A stretch of 64,000 bases of DNA from JBBBNV01 sp037137075 (GTDB taxonomy: Bacteria; Bacillota; Bacilli; Paenibacillales; NBRC-103111): positions 1 through 64,000 of the forward strand of contig NZ_JBBBNV010000007.1 of assembly GCF_037137075.1 (NCBI RefSeq), read 5' to 3'. This document shows positions 54,249-61,929 of the stretch, piece after piece; the first letter of the stretch is position 1; every line of letters begins with the position of its first letter. A program made the position numbers and the translations under genes. Under the pieces are notes generated by a model. That model was given only the letters and a program-made list of their open reading frames with translations. It had not been told where the DNA came from and searched no databases.

Positions 54249-55301
54249 TTAAGGATAAACCGGCGTAAATTCCAAACCGGTTGTCTCGTTCCAGCCCATC
54301 ATCAAATTCAGGTTTTGCACCGCTTGGCCCGCGGCACCCTTCATCACATTATCAATAACCGAAACAATGGTCAACCGTCCCGTGCGTTCGTCCACAGAAA
54401 AGCCAATATCACAGTAGTTTGAACCCGTCACTTCCTTGGTGGCAGGGTACTTGCCTTTCTCCCGAATACGAACAAACTCGCGGCCTTCATAGTACTTGCG
54501 GTACAGACCGATAACTTCCTCCTCCGTACGCGGCTGAGTTAAAGTCGCATACATGGTGCAAAGAATACCCCGAGTCATAGGGACCAAGTGTGGAGTAAAA
54601 GTGATCGTCACCGGCGCTCCCCCGGATACCCGGCTGAGCACCTGCTCGATTTCCGGCGTATGCTGATGCTTGTTGATTTTGTAGGCCAGGAAGTTCTCGT
54701 TCATTTCCGAATAATGATATAAGAGCCCCACCTTGCGCCCGGCTCCGGACACGCCGGACTTGGCGTCCACAATAATGGAATTCGGATCAATCCAGCCTTC
54801 GGCTACCGCAGGTACAAGACCCAAGGTCGTCGCTGTTGCATAGCAGCCCGGATTCGAGATCAGAGCCTTGCCCTTTACTTCTTCACCGAACACCTCCGCC
54901 AATCCATAGACAGCCTGCTTATAATAATCCTGCGGTGCAGGCTCATGATCATACCAAGGCTGGTAAACCTCCGCTGGAAGACGGTAGTCACCGGACAAAT
55001 CAATGACCTTCAGACCGGCATCAACAATTTGGGGCGCCAAGTTCGAGGCCACACCCGCAGGCGTCGCCAGAAACACGACATCCGCCTTTTCCTTCATAAG
55101 CCCAATATCAATCCCATCCAGCGCATCCGTCAAAATTTGATTCAAATGCGGAAACCCGTCCGCGATTGGCGCGCCCGCCGTAGAAGACGAAATGACGGAT
55201 GTAATCTCAACCTGCGGGTGGCGCAGCAAGATCCGGATTAATTCCACCCCGCCATAACCTGTTGAACCCACGATCGCCGCTCGAATTTTGCTCATCATCA
55301 T
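54249..55301 (-). CDS. argC: N-acetyl-gamma-glutamyl-phosphate reductase
   Basis: 350 residues. NADPH-binding start IRAAIVGSTGYGGVELIRIL and catalytic cysteine in LISNPGCYATATTLGLVPA. The product is N-acetylglutamate semialdehyde. First gene of argCJBDFGH. Its promoter and ARG box lie just upstream and overlap the end of yitT. The exact start among three consecutive Met codons is open. Confidence 0.96.
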   Translation of the reverse strand: MMMSKIRAAIVGSTGYGGVELIRILLRHPQVEITSVISSSTAGAPIADGFPHLNQILTDALDGIDIGLMKEKADVVFLATPAGVASNLAPQIVDAGLKVIDLSGDYRLPAEVYQPWYDHEPAPQDYYKQAVYGLAEVFGEEVKGKALISNPGCYATATTLGLVPAVAEGWIDPNSIIVDAKSGVSGAGRKVGLLYHYSEMNENFLAYKINKHQHTPEIEQVLSRVSGGAPVTITFTPHLVPMTRGILCTMYATLTQPRTEEEVIGLYRKYYEGREFVRIREKGKYPATKEVTGSNYCDIGFSVDERTGRLTIVSVIDNVMKGAAGQAVQNLNLMMGWNETTGLEFTPVYP

Positions 55302-55333
55302 TCCTCCTGCTCTCCGTTAAAAACATATGTATT

Positions 55334-55363
55334 ATTATACGTTCGCATGAATAACAATTCAAT
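55334..55363 (-). promoter_or_regulatory. argC promoter with ARG box (ArgR/AhrC operator)
   Basis: Minus-strand SigA promoter TTGAAT (55357-55362), 17-base spacer, TATAAT (55334-55339). The plus strand at 55346-55363 reads CATGAATAACAATTCAAT, one base from the B. subtilis AhrC consensus CATGAATAAAAATKCAAK. The box covers the -35 and spacer, so arginine-dependent repression is expected. The -35 also overlaps the yitT stop codon. Confidence 0.85.
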
Positions 55364-56219
55364 ACGTATTTCGGCTATTTTTAAAGCCTTCTCCCAGCAC
55401 CTCGGCTGTATCGCTGAGGATAACAAATGCCCCCGGATCTACCCGTTTGACGAGCTGCTTCAATCGGCTGACCTCCGTTTGGCTGACTACGACCATCAGC
55501 AGCTCCCGCTGCTCGCCGGTATAACCGCCCTGGGCCGTCCATTTGGTCAATCCCCGGTCCAGCTCGTGAAGGATAGCGCGTCCGAGCGCTTTTTCTTCCG
55601 CTGATATGATTAGCGCAACCTTCGCGTAGCGGAAGCCCACCTGCACCACATCAATAGTCTTCATCGTCACGAACAAGCCGACGAGGGCATAGAGCGCTTT
55701 TTCCGGTGAGAAAATAATTCCGGCGGCTGCGATAATAATCGCATCAAACGAGGCTACCGCGAGTCCGTAGCTCAGCCCGGTCAACCGGTGCAGCAGCTGG
55801 GCCGCCACGTCAATTCCGCCTGTCGACCCCCGGCCGCGAAACACGATCCCGAGACCTGCTCCGACACCGATTCCACCGAAAATAGCGGCGAGCAGAACAT
55901 TATCAGTCAAGGGAGGCATATTCCTCGTCATTAGGACAAGCAGAGGCAGCAGGACAGATCCTGCCGCAGTCTTTACCGCGAACCCCCGGCCCATGACCAG
56001 CGCGCCAACCACAAATAAAGGAATATTGAATGCCCATTGCACCAGGGCCGGCTCCCAGCCGAATATGTTCCGCAGCAGAACGGAAATTCCGGATACTCCG
56101 CCCGAAGCCACTTCATTGGGGTTTAGCAGCAGATTAAAGCTAAGCGCGATGAGCGCGCTTCCGCATATTAGCAGCAGCGTCTCGACCGCTCGCCCGATCC
56201 AGGCCTTTTCCCTTACCAT
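55359..56219 (-). CDS. YitT/DUF2179 family membrane protein
   Basis: 286 residues. Five or six N-terminal helices (LLLICGSALIALSFNLLLNPNEVASGGVSGISVLL; RGSTGGIDVAAQLLHRLTG) are followed by the cytoplasmic DUF2179 domain (ALIISAEEKALGRAILHELDRGLTKWTAQGGYTGEQRELLMVVV). The function is unknown. ATG 56219 (AGAGGGG ahead) is chosen because the longer frame runs back through the prfB terminator at 56354-56410. Confidence 0.88.
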   Translation of the reverse strand: MVREKAWIGRAVETLLLICGSALIALSFNLLLNPNEVASGGVSGISVLLRNIFGWEPALVQWAFNIPLFVVGALVMGRGFAVKTAAGSVLLPLLVLMTRNMPPLTDNVLLAAIFGGIGVGAGLGIVFRGRGSTGGIDVAAQLLHRLTGLSYGLAVASFDAIIIAAAGIIFSPEKALYALVGLFVTMKTIDVVQVGFRYAKVALIISAEEKALGRAILHELDRGLTKWTAQGGYTGEQRELLMVVVSQTEVSRLKQLVKRVDPGAFVILSDTAEVLGEGFKNSRNTY

Positions 56220-56353
56220 ACTCCCCTCTTGAATCCCGGCCCCAAGAGGCTCCGCCGCACCTTCCATGCGGCTATCTTCACTCTGGAGCCATCTACCGGA
56301 TCCAAGACGTTTTCTGCCGTTGCCCCTCCTGCTTCGCATACCTATCCCTCCAC

Positions 56354-56410
56354 AAAAAAACATCCTACACAGGCCGAAGAGTTTGAACCTTCTCCTTACC
56401 GTGTAGGATG
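56354..56410 (-). terminator. terminator after prfB
   Basis: On the minus strand CATCCTACAC pairs with GTGTAGGATG and is followed by TTTTTTT. It ends the secA-prfB unit and confirms that yitT starts further on. Confidence 0.8.
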
Positions 56411-56476
56411 AGCACATTGCGTAGGAATTATTTGGCCGCCTTGCCGATACGGCAGAGCCCCGGTAAAGACATACTT

Positions 56477-57593
56477 TTATGCCTCATCCTTGGGCTTAAT
56501 TTGCCAGCGCAAGTAAGCGTCAATAAATTGGTCTACATCCCCATCCATAACTGCACTGACATTACCGGTTTCCGCCAATGTCCGGTGATCCTTTACCATG
56601 CTGTAGGGATGGAATACATAGGAGCGAATTTGGCTGCCCCAAGCGATATCCGACTGTTCGCCGCGGATTTCAGCCAAATGCTTTTCCTGCTCTTCAATTT
56701 TCTTCTCATACAGCTTGGAGCGCAAAACCTTCATCGCACGCTCCCGGTTTTTAATCTGGGAACGCTCCGTTTGGCAGGTAACGACCACGCCGGTCGGAAT
56801 ATGTGTAATCCGTACCGCAGAATCCGTCGTATTAATATGCTGTCCACCCGCGCCGCTGGAACGGTAGGTGTCCACCTTCAAATCCTCGGTGCGAATGTCA
56901 ATCTCCACATCGTCCTCAATTTCCGGCACGACATCGCAGGATACAAATGAAGTATGGCGGCGTCCCGAGGCGTCGAACGGCGAAATACGCACCAGGCGGT
57001 GCACGCCTTTTTCCGCCTTGAGGTAACCATACGCATTGTAGCCTTTTATGAGCAGGGTTACGCTTTTGACGCCCGCTTCATCGCCCGGCAAGTAGTCCAG
57101 CACTTCGACCTTGTAATCATGCTGGTCCGCCCAGCGTCTGTACATCCGCAGAAGCATATCAGCCCAATCCTGGGATTCCGTGCCTCCCGCGCCGGGGTGA
57201 AGCTCCAAGATCGCATTATAGCGGTCATAGGGCTGGTTCAGAAGAAGCTGAAGCTGGAAGTTCTCCAGCTTTTTCGCCAGCTCCTTCACTCCGGCGTTGA
57301 CCTCGTCTGCCATAGCTTGGTCCTGCTCGTCCTCTGCAAGCTCAAGCATGACCTCCAGATCATCGTACTCCTGCGCAATCGCCTGAAACTGCTCAACGAC
57401 AGACTTCACTGCGTTAAGCTCGGCAATGAGCCCTTGCGCCTTTTCATTGTCATCCCAGAAATCGGGCGCAGCCATCTTGACTTCAAAATCCTCAATCTGC
57501 TCCAGCTTCAGATCTAAGTCAAAGAGACCCCCTAAGCTCAGTGAGTCGTTCCGATGCCTGTCTTAATTCCTGCTTAATCCCAGTATCCAACAT
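56477..57593 (-). CDS. prfB: peptide chain release factor 2 with programmed +1 frameshift
   Basis: RF2 recognises UAA and UGA. The gene is in two frames: ATG 57593 to codon 24 (57522), then a +1 shift at CTT-TGA to resume at 57520 and end at 56477, giving about 371 residues. AGAGGTGAG precedes the ATG. Visible in the main frame: LELHPGAGGTESQDWADMLLRMY, the catalytic GGQ in SSGAGGQHINTTDSAVRI and the C-terminal SYVFHPYSMVKDHRT. The stop-recognition tripeptide should be SPF (VRISPFDASGRRHTSF). It follows secA by 66 bases, as in Bacillus. Confidence 0.97.
57518..57533 (-). promoter_or_regulatory. RF2 frameshift site
   Basis: AGGGGGTCTCTTTGAC: an SD-like AGGGGG, a 3-base spacer, the slippery CTT and an in-frame TGA followed by C. 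It differs by one base from the classic AGGGGGTATCTTTGAC. Low RF2 levels slow termination at the TGA and favour +1 slippage. Confidence 0.95.
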
Positions 57594-57659
57594 CTCTCTC
57601 ACCTCTAATAGACAGCCGTAGTGAACAGCCGTTTTGCTTTACACACTTTGCGCCCTAGT

Positions 57660-60110
57660 CTACTTCTTGGATCGGCGCTGCGCGCGATTCTGCTTCTGTT
57701 CAGCTGCAGTCGCCTTCGGATCAACGGCCTGACCTTCAGCTACCGCCTCACGCTCCAGATTCGCTTCCACATGAGCCTTCATAATGTATTTGGTAACGTC
57801 TTCCTGAATGCTTTGAATCATTTCCTCGAACATTTGGAAGCCCTCGAATTGGTATTCACGCAGCGGGTCGGTTCCGCCGTAGGCACGGAGGTGAATCCCT
57901 TGACGAAGCTGGTCCATCGCATCGATGTGGTCCATCCACTTGCTGTCAACGGCGCGAAGGAGAACGACCTTCTCGAACTCGCGCATCAGCTCGGGACTAA
58001 TATGCGCCTCACGCTCCGCATAGTTATCCTGCATAAGCTTGGACAAGAACTCGACCATCTCTTCTTTTTCCTTACCCCACAAATCGTCCTTCGTCACTTG
58101 ACCTTCATTCAGGAAATGGCCCTCACTGTAATCAATGATCGCTTCAAAGTCCCAATCCTCCGGCACCTGATCATCCGGACAATGCACTTCTACGATTCGC
58201 TCAATAACCGGAGTAATCATCCCCATGACAATCTCACGAATATCAGCGCTCTCCAGAACCTCGCGGCGCTGCTTATATATAATTTCCCGCTGCTGGTTCA
58301 TGACATCGTCGTATTGAAGAACAACCTTCCGGATATCGAAGTTGTTTCCTTCCACACGCTTCTGAGCGGACTCAATGGCGCGGGTAACGAGCCGGCTCTC
58401 GATCGGCTGATCCTCTTCCAGACCAAGACGGTCCATCATGGCCATAATATTGTCAGCACCAAAGCGGCGCATCAGCTCATCCTGCATCGACAAATAGAAC
58501 TGGCTGGAGCCCGGGTCCCCTTGACGTCCGGCACGTCCGCGCAGCTGGTTGTCGATCCGGCGGCTTTCATGCCGTTCTGTACCTATAATATGCAGGCCGC
58601 CAACTTCCGCCACGCCTTCGCCCAGCATAATGTCGGTCCCCCGGCCGGCCATGTTCGTCGCGATGGTAACAGCCCCGGGCTGACCCGCCATGGACACGAT
58701 TTCTGCTTCTTCGGCATGGAATTTGGCATTCAGGACCTTGTGTGGAATCCCCTTGCGTTTCAGCATCTCCGACAAGCGCTCGGAGTTCTCGATGGAGACT
58801 GTACCCACCAGCACCGGCTGTTTTTTGGCATGTCGTTCTACGATAGCGTCTACTACGGCATTGAATTTCCCGTTAACCGTTTTATAGACCACATCGGAAA
58901 TGTCCACCCGAATGTTCGGACGGTTGGTCGGAACCGTTACGACATCAAGCCCGTAAATTTTACGGAACTCTTCTTCCTCTGTTTTGGCCGTCCCGGTCAT
59001 ACCCGCCAGCTTGCGGTACATCCGGAAGTAGTTCTGGAACGTAATGGTCGCCAGCGTCATACTTTCATTCTGTACTGTGATGCGCTCCTTGGCTTCAATC
59101 GCCTGATGCAGCCCGTCGCTGTAACGGCGGCCCGTCATAATCCGTCCTGTGAATTCGTCGACGATCACGACCTCGTCTTCCTGAACGACGTAATCAACAT
59201 CCCGTTTCATGATGACATGGGCCTTCAAAGCTTGCGTAATGTGGTGGTTAAGCGTCACGTTCTGGTGGTCGAACAGGTTCTCCACGCCAAACGCTTTTTC
59301 CGCTTTGGCTACACCGGACTCTGTAAGCGAAACACTGCGCAGCTTCACATCGACCGTGAAATCCTCTTCTTCATTCAACCGGCTCACAAACCGATCTGCC
59401 GCATAGTACAAGTCAGTTGACTTTTGGCCTTGTCCGGAAATGATGAGCGGCGTACGGGCTTCATCGACAAGAATGGAATCCACCTCGTCAATAAGCGCGT
59501 AGTAAAGCGGCCGCTGGACCATCTGCTCTTTGTAGACGACCATGTTGTCGCGCAGATAATCGAACCCGAATTCATTGTTCGTTCCGTACGTAATATCGCA
59601 AGCGTAAGCTTCCTGCTTCTCATCATGAGAGAGGGAGTTCAAGTTGCAGCCGACCGTCAGGCCAAGAAATTGATAAAGCTTGCCCATTTCATTGCTATCC
59701 CGCCGCGCCAAGTAATCGTTGACAGTAACAACGTGCACACCCTTACCGGCAAGCGCGTTCAAATACACCGGCAGCGTAGCGACCAGCGTTTTCCCTTCCC
59801 CTGTGCGCATCTCGGCAATACGGCCTTCATGCAGTACCATTCCCCCGATGAGCTGGACATCATAGTGACGCTTGTCCAGTACGCGTTTGGATGCCTCCCG
59901 GGTTACAGCAAACGCCTCCGGCAGCAAATCGTCCAATGTCTCACCCTGCTCCAAACGGTTGCGGAATTCCACCGTTTTCCCGCGCAGCTCCTCGTCAGAC
60001 AACCCTAGAAGGGATGGCTCTAATTCATTAATATAATCAACCACTTTGAGCAAACGTTTGACTTCACGATCGTTGGCATCGCCAAACAGCTTTTTCACAA
60101 GTCCTAACAT
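57660..60110 (-). CDS. secA: preprotein translocase ATPase SecA
   Basis: 816 residues from ATG 60110 (AAAGGGGAT ahead; earlier codons of the open frame lack homology). Walker A region MRTGEGKTLVATLPVYLNAL, DEVDSILVDEARTPLIISG, the preprotein cross-linking domain, and motifs ATNMAGRGTDIMLGEGV and DNQLRGRAGRQGDPGSSQFY, then the helical scaffold and wing domains. It ends AEQKQNRAQRRSKK and has no CxCx8C[HC] zinc motif, which B. subtilis SecA has, so contact with lipids or SecB-like partners through that motif is absent. First gene of secA-prfB. Confidence 0.96.
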   Translation of the reverse strand: MLGLVKKLFGDANDREVKRLLKVVDYINELEPSLLGLSDEELRGKTVEFRNRLEQGETLDDLLPEAFAVTREASKRVLDKRHYDVQLIGGMVLHEGRIAEMRTGEGKTLVATLPVYLNALAGKGVHVVTVNDYLARRDSNEMGKLYQFLGLTVGCNLNSLSHDEKQEAYACDITYGTNNEFGFDYLRDNMVVYKEQMVQRPLYYALIDEVDSILVDEARTPLIISGQGQKSTDLYYAADRFVSRLNEEEDFTVDVKLRSVSLTESGVAKAEKAFGVENLFDHQNVTLNHHITQALKAHVIMKRDVDYVVQEDEVVIVDEFTGRIMTGRRYSDGLHQAIEAKERITVQNESMTLATITFQNYFRMYRKLAGMTGTAKTEEEEFRKIYGLDVVTVPTNRPNIRVDISDVVYKTVNGKFNAVVDAIVERHAKKQPVLVGTVSIENSERLSEMLKRKGIPHKVLNAKFHAEEAEIVSMAGQPGAVTIATNMAGRGTDIMLGEGVAEVGGLHIIGTERHESRRIDNQLRGRAGRQGDPGSSQFYLSMQDELMRRFGADNIMAMMDRLGLEEDQPIESRLVTRAIESAQKRVEGNNFDIRKVVLQYDDVMNQQREIIYKQRREVLESADIREIVMGMITPVIERIVEVHCPDDQVPEDWDFEAIIDYSEGHFLNEGQVTKDDLWGKEKEEMVEFLSKLMQDNYAEREAHISPELMREFEKVVLLRAVDSKWMDHIDAMDQLRQGIHLRAYGGTDPLREYQFEGFQMFEEMIQSIQEDVTKYIMKAHVEANLEREAVAEGQAVDPKATAAEQKQNRAQRRSKK

Positions 60111-60426
60111 GGGTGATCCCCTTTCGAATGCAAATAAAGCACCATTATCATAAATTGTAACAGGTTGCAAAGGGAGTAGCAAGGAATGGTTGAACCTACC
60201 TCCGGCCCCGAAACGGGCTATTTCATGCCGAATTAACAAGGCTTTATGCCACTCCGCGAATACCCGATCCTGAACATTGGTTCAGCTTATTGTAATTCAT
60301 CTCCCTTAAACGAACCTTAAATCCATATATTCCTTCCCCGGAAGCCCATTTCACCGCAGGTCATATAAGCCTAGCCTTACCCAATCATAACCATACGCTT
60401 GTCTTCATCCGGTAAAGCCGCCTGAT

Positions 60427-60488
60427 CATGTGGTCGACCGACCGCCGTCATGCAGCGAAACACCGCGCGCTGGGAGCTACGCGCGGTG
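60427..60488. repeat. intergenic stem-loop repeat, copy B
   Basis: Positions 60427-60449 repeat 6338-6360 in inverted orientation (23 exact bases). Reading on, TGCAGCGAA is followed by a perfect 9-bp stem CACCGCGCG/CGCGCGGTG enclosing a loop with GGGAGCT, the loop also found in copy A. Confidence 0.65.
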
Positions 60489-60555
60489 CGGAAAAAAACC
60501 ATGTCATGGCCTCATCGCTGCATCCCCGGTGCAAACGAACGAATGGACCTTTACC

Positions 60556-60588
60556 CAAAGAAAGCCCGGCCCCTAAGGGAGCCAGGCT
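60556..60588 (-). terminator. terminator after hpf
   Basis: On the minus strand AGCCTGGCTCCC pairs with GGGGCCGGGCT (imperfect) and is followed by TTTCTTTG, about 70 bases after the hpf stop. Confidence 0.65.
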
Positions 60589-60659
60589 CTAATGCTTTAC
60601 ATCATTCTCGCGTCTAACCCTACGCGGGACAACCAGGGAAGGGCTTTCATAAGTCGCGG

Positions 60660-61223
60660 CTAATTTGCCTCGATAAGTCCATAGCGCCCGTCATCACGAC
60701 GATATACCACATTGACGGTGCTTGTATCCGAATTGGCGAACACGAAGAAGTTGTGCCCGACCATGTTCATTTGTAAAATGGCTTCCTCTACATCCATCGG
60801 CTTCAGATTAAATTGCTTGGTGCGCACTACTTCAAGCTCATCTTCCTCATCCAGGAGCTTTAATGCGGAGCTGCCGGCCAGCGCGGCGTCACTTTCCCGG
60901 AACAATTGCTTCAAACGGCCTTCTTGCCGGAATTTGCGGTTCACCTTCGTTTTATGCTTGCGAATTTGCCGTTCCAGCTTCTCGGTGACCAAATCAATGG
61001 AAGCGTACATATCCTCATGCTTCACTTCAGCCCGAAGTAATACCCCCGGAAGCGGAATCGTTACCTCAATGCCTTGCAGGTTGCGAACAACGCTTAATTT
61101 AATATTCACTTCTGAAGTAGGGGGAGCTTCGAAATACTTCTCTAGCCGGCCAATCTTCTTCTCCGCATAATCTTTCAGTGCTGCAGTTAATTCAATGTTT
61201 TCACCGCGAATATTGAAGTTCAT
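60660..61223 (-). CDS. hpf: ribosome hibernation promoting factor, long form
   Basis: 187 residues. The N-terminal domain (MNFNIRGENIELTAALKDYAEKKIGRLEKYF) binds the small subunit; the C-terminal domain (VVRTKQFNLKPMDVEEAILQMNMVGHNFFVFANSDTSTVNVVYRRDDG) dimerises to form 100S ribosomes, as in Firmicutes long HPF. ATG 61223 has AAAGGAG 9 bases ahead. The same neighbourhood (fliD side, secA next) holds it in B. subtilis. Confidence 0.95.
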   Translation of the reverse strand: MNFNIRGENIELTAALKDYAEKKIGRLEKYFEAPPTSEVNIKLSVVRNLQGIEVTIPLPGVLLRAEVKHEDMYASIDLVTEKLERQIRKHKTKVNRKFRQEGRLKQLFRESDAALAGSSALKLLDEEDELEVVRTKQFNLKPMDVEEAILQMNMVGHNFFVFANSDTSTVNVVYRRDDGRYGLIEAN

Positions 61224-61250
61224 GTACAACAGCTCCTTTCTTCATAACCT

Positions 61251-61280
61251 ATTATACCATATGCGCCCGCCAAGTTTCAA
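61251..61280 (-). promoter_or_regulatory. hpf promoter
   Basis: Minus-strand TTGAAA, 18-base spacer, TATAAT; the -10 ends about 28 bases before the ATG. Confidence 0.65.
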
Positions 61281-61310
61281 AGAATTTATCATAATATTTT
61301 GACAATTCGG

Positions 61311-61347
61311 TTAAATTAAAAGCACCCCGGCCAAAAACCGGAGTGCT
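61311..61347 (-). terminator. terminator after the cold-shock gene
   Basis: On the minus strand AGCACTCCGG/CCGGGGTGCT stem followed by TTTTAATTT. Confidence 0.75.
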
Positions 61348-61401
61348 GTTCACATCGTATGATATGGTAATGAAAATATCAAATCGGCTTGTGCCGGCTG
61401 A

Positions 61402-61599
61402 TTATAATTTTACCACGTTAGCTGCTTGAGGACCGCGTGCGCCTTCAACGATGTCGAATTCAACCTCTTGGCCTTCTTCCAAAGTTTTGAAACCGTCGGT
61501 TTGAATTGCGGAGAAGTGTACGAATACGTCGCCGCCATCTTCGCGCTCGATGAAGCCATAGCCTTTTTCTGCGTTAAACCATTTCACTTTACCTTGCAT
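61402..61599 (-). CDS. cold shock protein, CspA family
   Basis: 65 residues, a single nucleic-acid-binding OB fold. RNP1 is KGYGFIE and RNP2 is VFVHF, within MQGKVKWFNAEKGYGF. It binds single-stranded RNA/DNA and acts as RNA chaperone. ATG 61599 is the start (AAGGGA about 10 bases ahead). A strong promoter is about 55 bases upstream and a terminator follows. It lies divergent from fliD. Confidence 0.95.
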   Translation of the reverse strand: MQGKVKWFNAEKGYGFIEREDGGDVFVHFSAIQTDGFKTLEEGQEVEFDIVEGARGPQAANVVKL

Positions 61600-61653
61600 G
61601 CGGAACATTCCCTTCATTTTCAAATAACTGTAAGCTAACCTGCTCACAATTCG

Positions 61654-61683
61654 AATATAACACGCCCAGGAATTGGATGTCAA
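61654..61683 (-). promoter_or_regulatory. cold-shock gene promoter
   Basis: Minus-strand TTGACA, 18-base spacer, TATATT with an extended TG. Confidence 0.75.
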
Positions 61684-61851
61684 TGGATCGCGTTGAAAGC
61701 GCAAACATTTTATTTTTGGCTGGATTCTGCAGCTCTTGTCCCCGCCTCTGAAGCCCATGCTTAATGACATTCGCAGCCATTACGGAACTTCGATTCGAGG
61801 CGTTCAGAAGCAGTCTTTCAGCATATTTCATCAAATTAAATCCGTTCTCCC

Positions 61852-61879
61852 TAAACAAAGCGGCAAGTAATTACGATAT
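61852..61879 (+). promoter_or_regulatory. possible SigD promoter of fliD
   Basis: TAAA, 16-base spacer, TACGATAT (SigD consensus TAAA-N15-GCCGATAT). It lies 50 bases before fliD. A TATAAT a few bases downstream could instead support SigA. Confidence 0.5.
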
Positions 61880-61929
61880 TATATATAATACTGCTTTTTC
61901 CATTTAAATATTAGGGAGGGAATCCACAC

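Larger units (their letters stand above)
60111..60659. other. 549-bp intergenic region between hpf and secA
   Basis: It contains the hpf terminator, repeat copy B and, nearer secA, minus-strand TTGCAA with GATAAT 15 bases on (around 60150-60175), a weak promoter candidate for secA. No protein gene is supported. Confidence 0.4.
61600..61929. other. 330-bp divergent intergenic region (cspA-family / fliD)
   Basis: It contains the cold-shock gene promoter (61654-61683) and a SigD-type fliD promoter (61852-61879), both listed. Nothing else is recognised. Confidence 0.5.

Noticed and set aside
57621..59420. 599-codon plus-strand frame
   Set aside because: Antisense of secA; it arises from codon bias and carries no recognisable domain.
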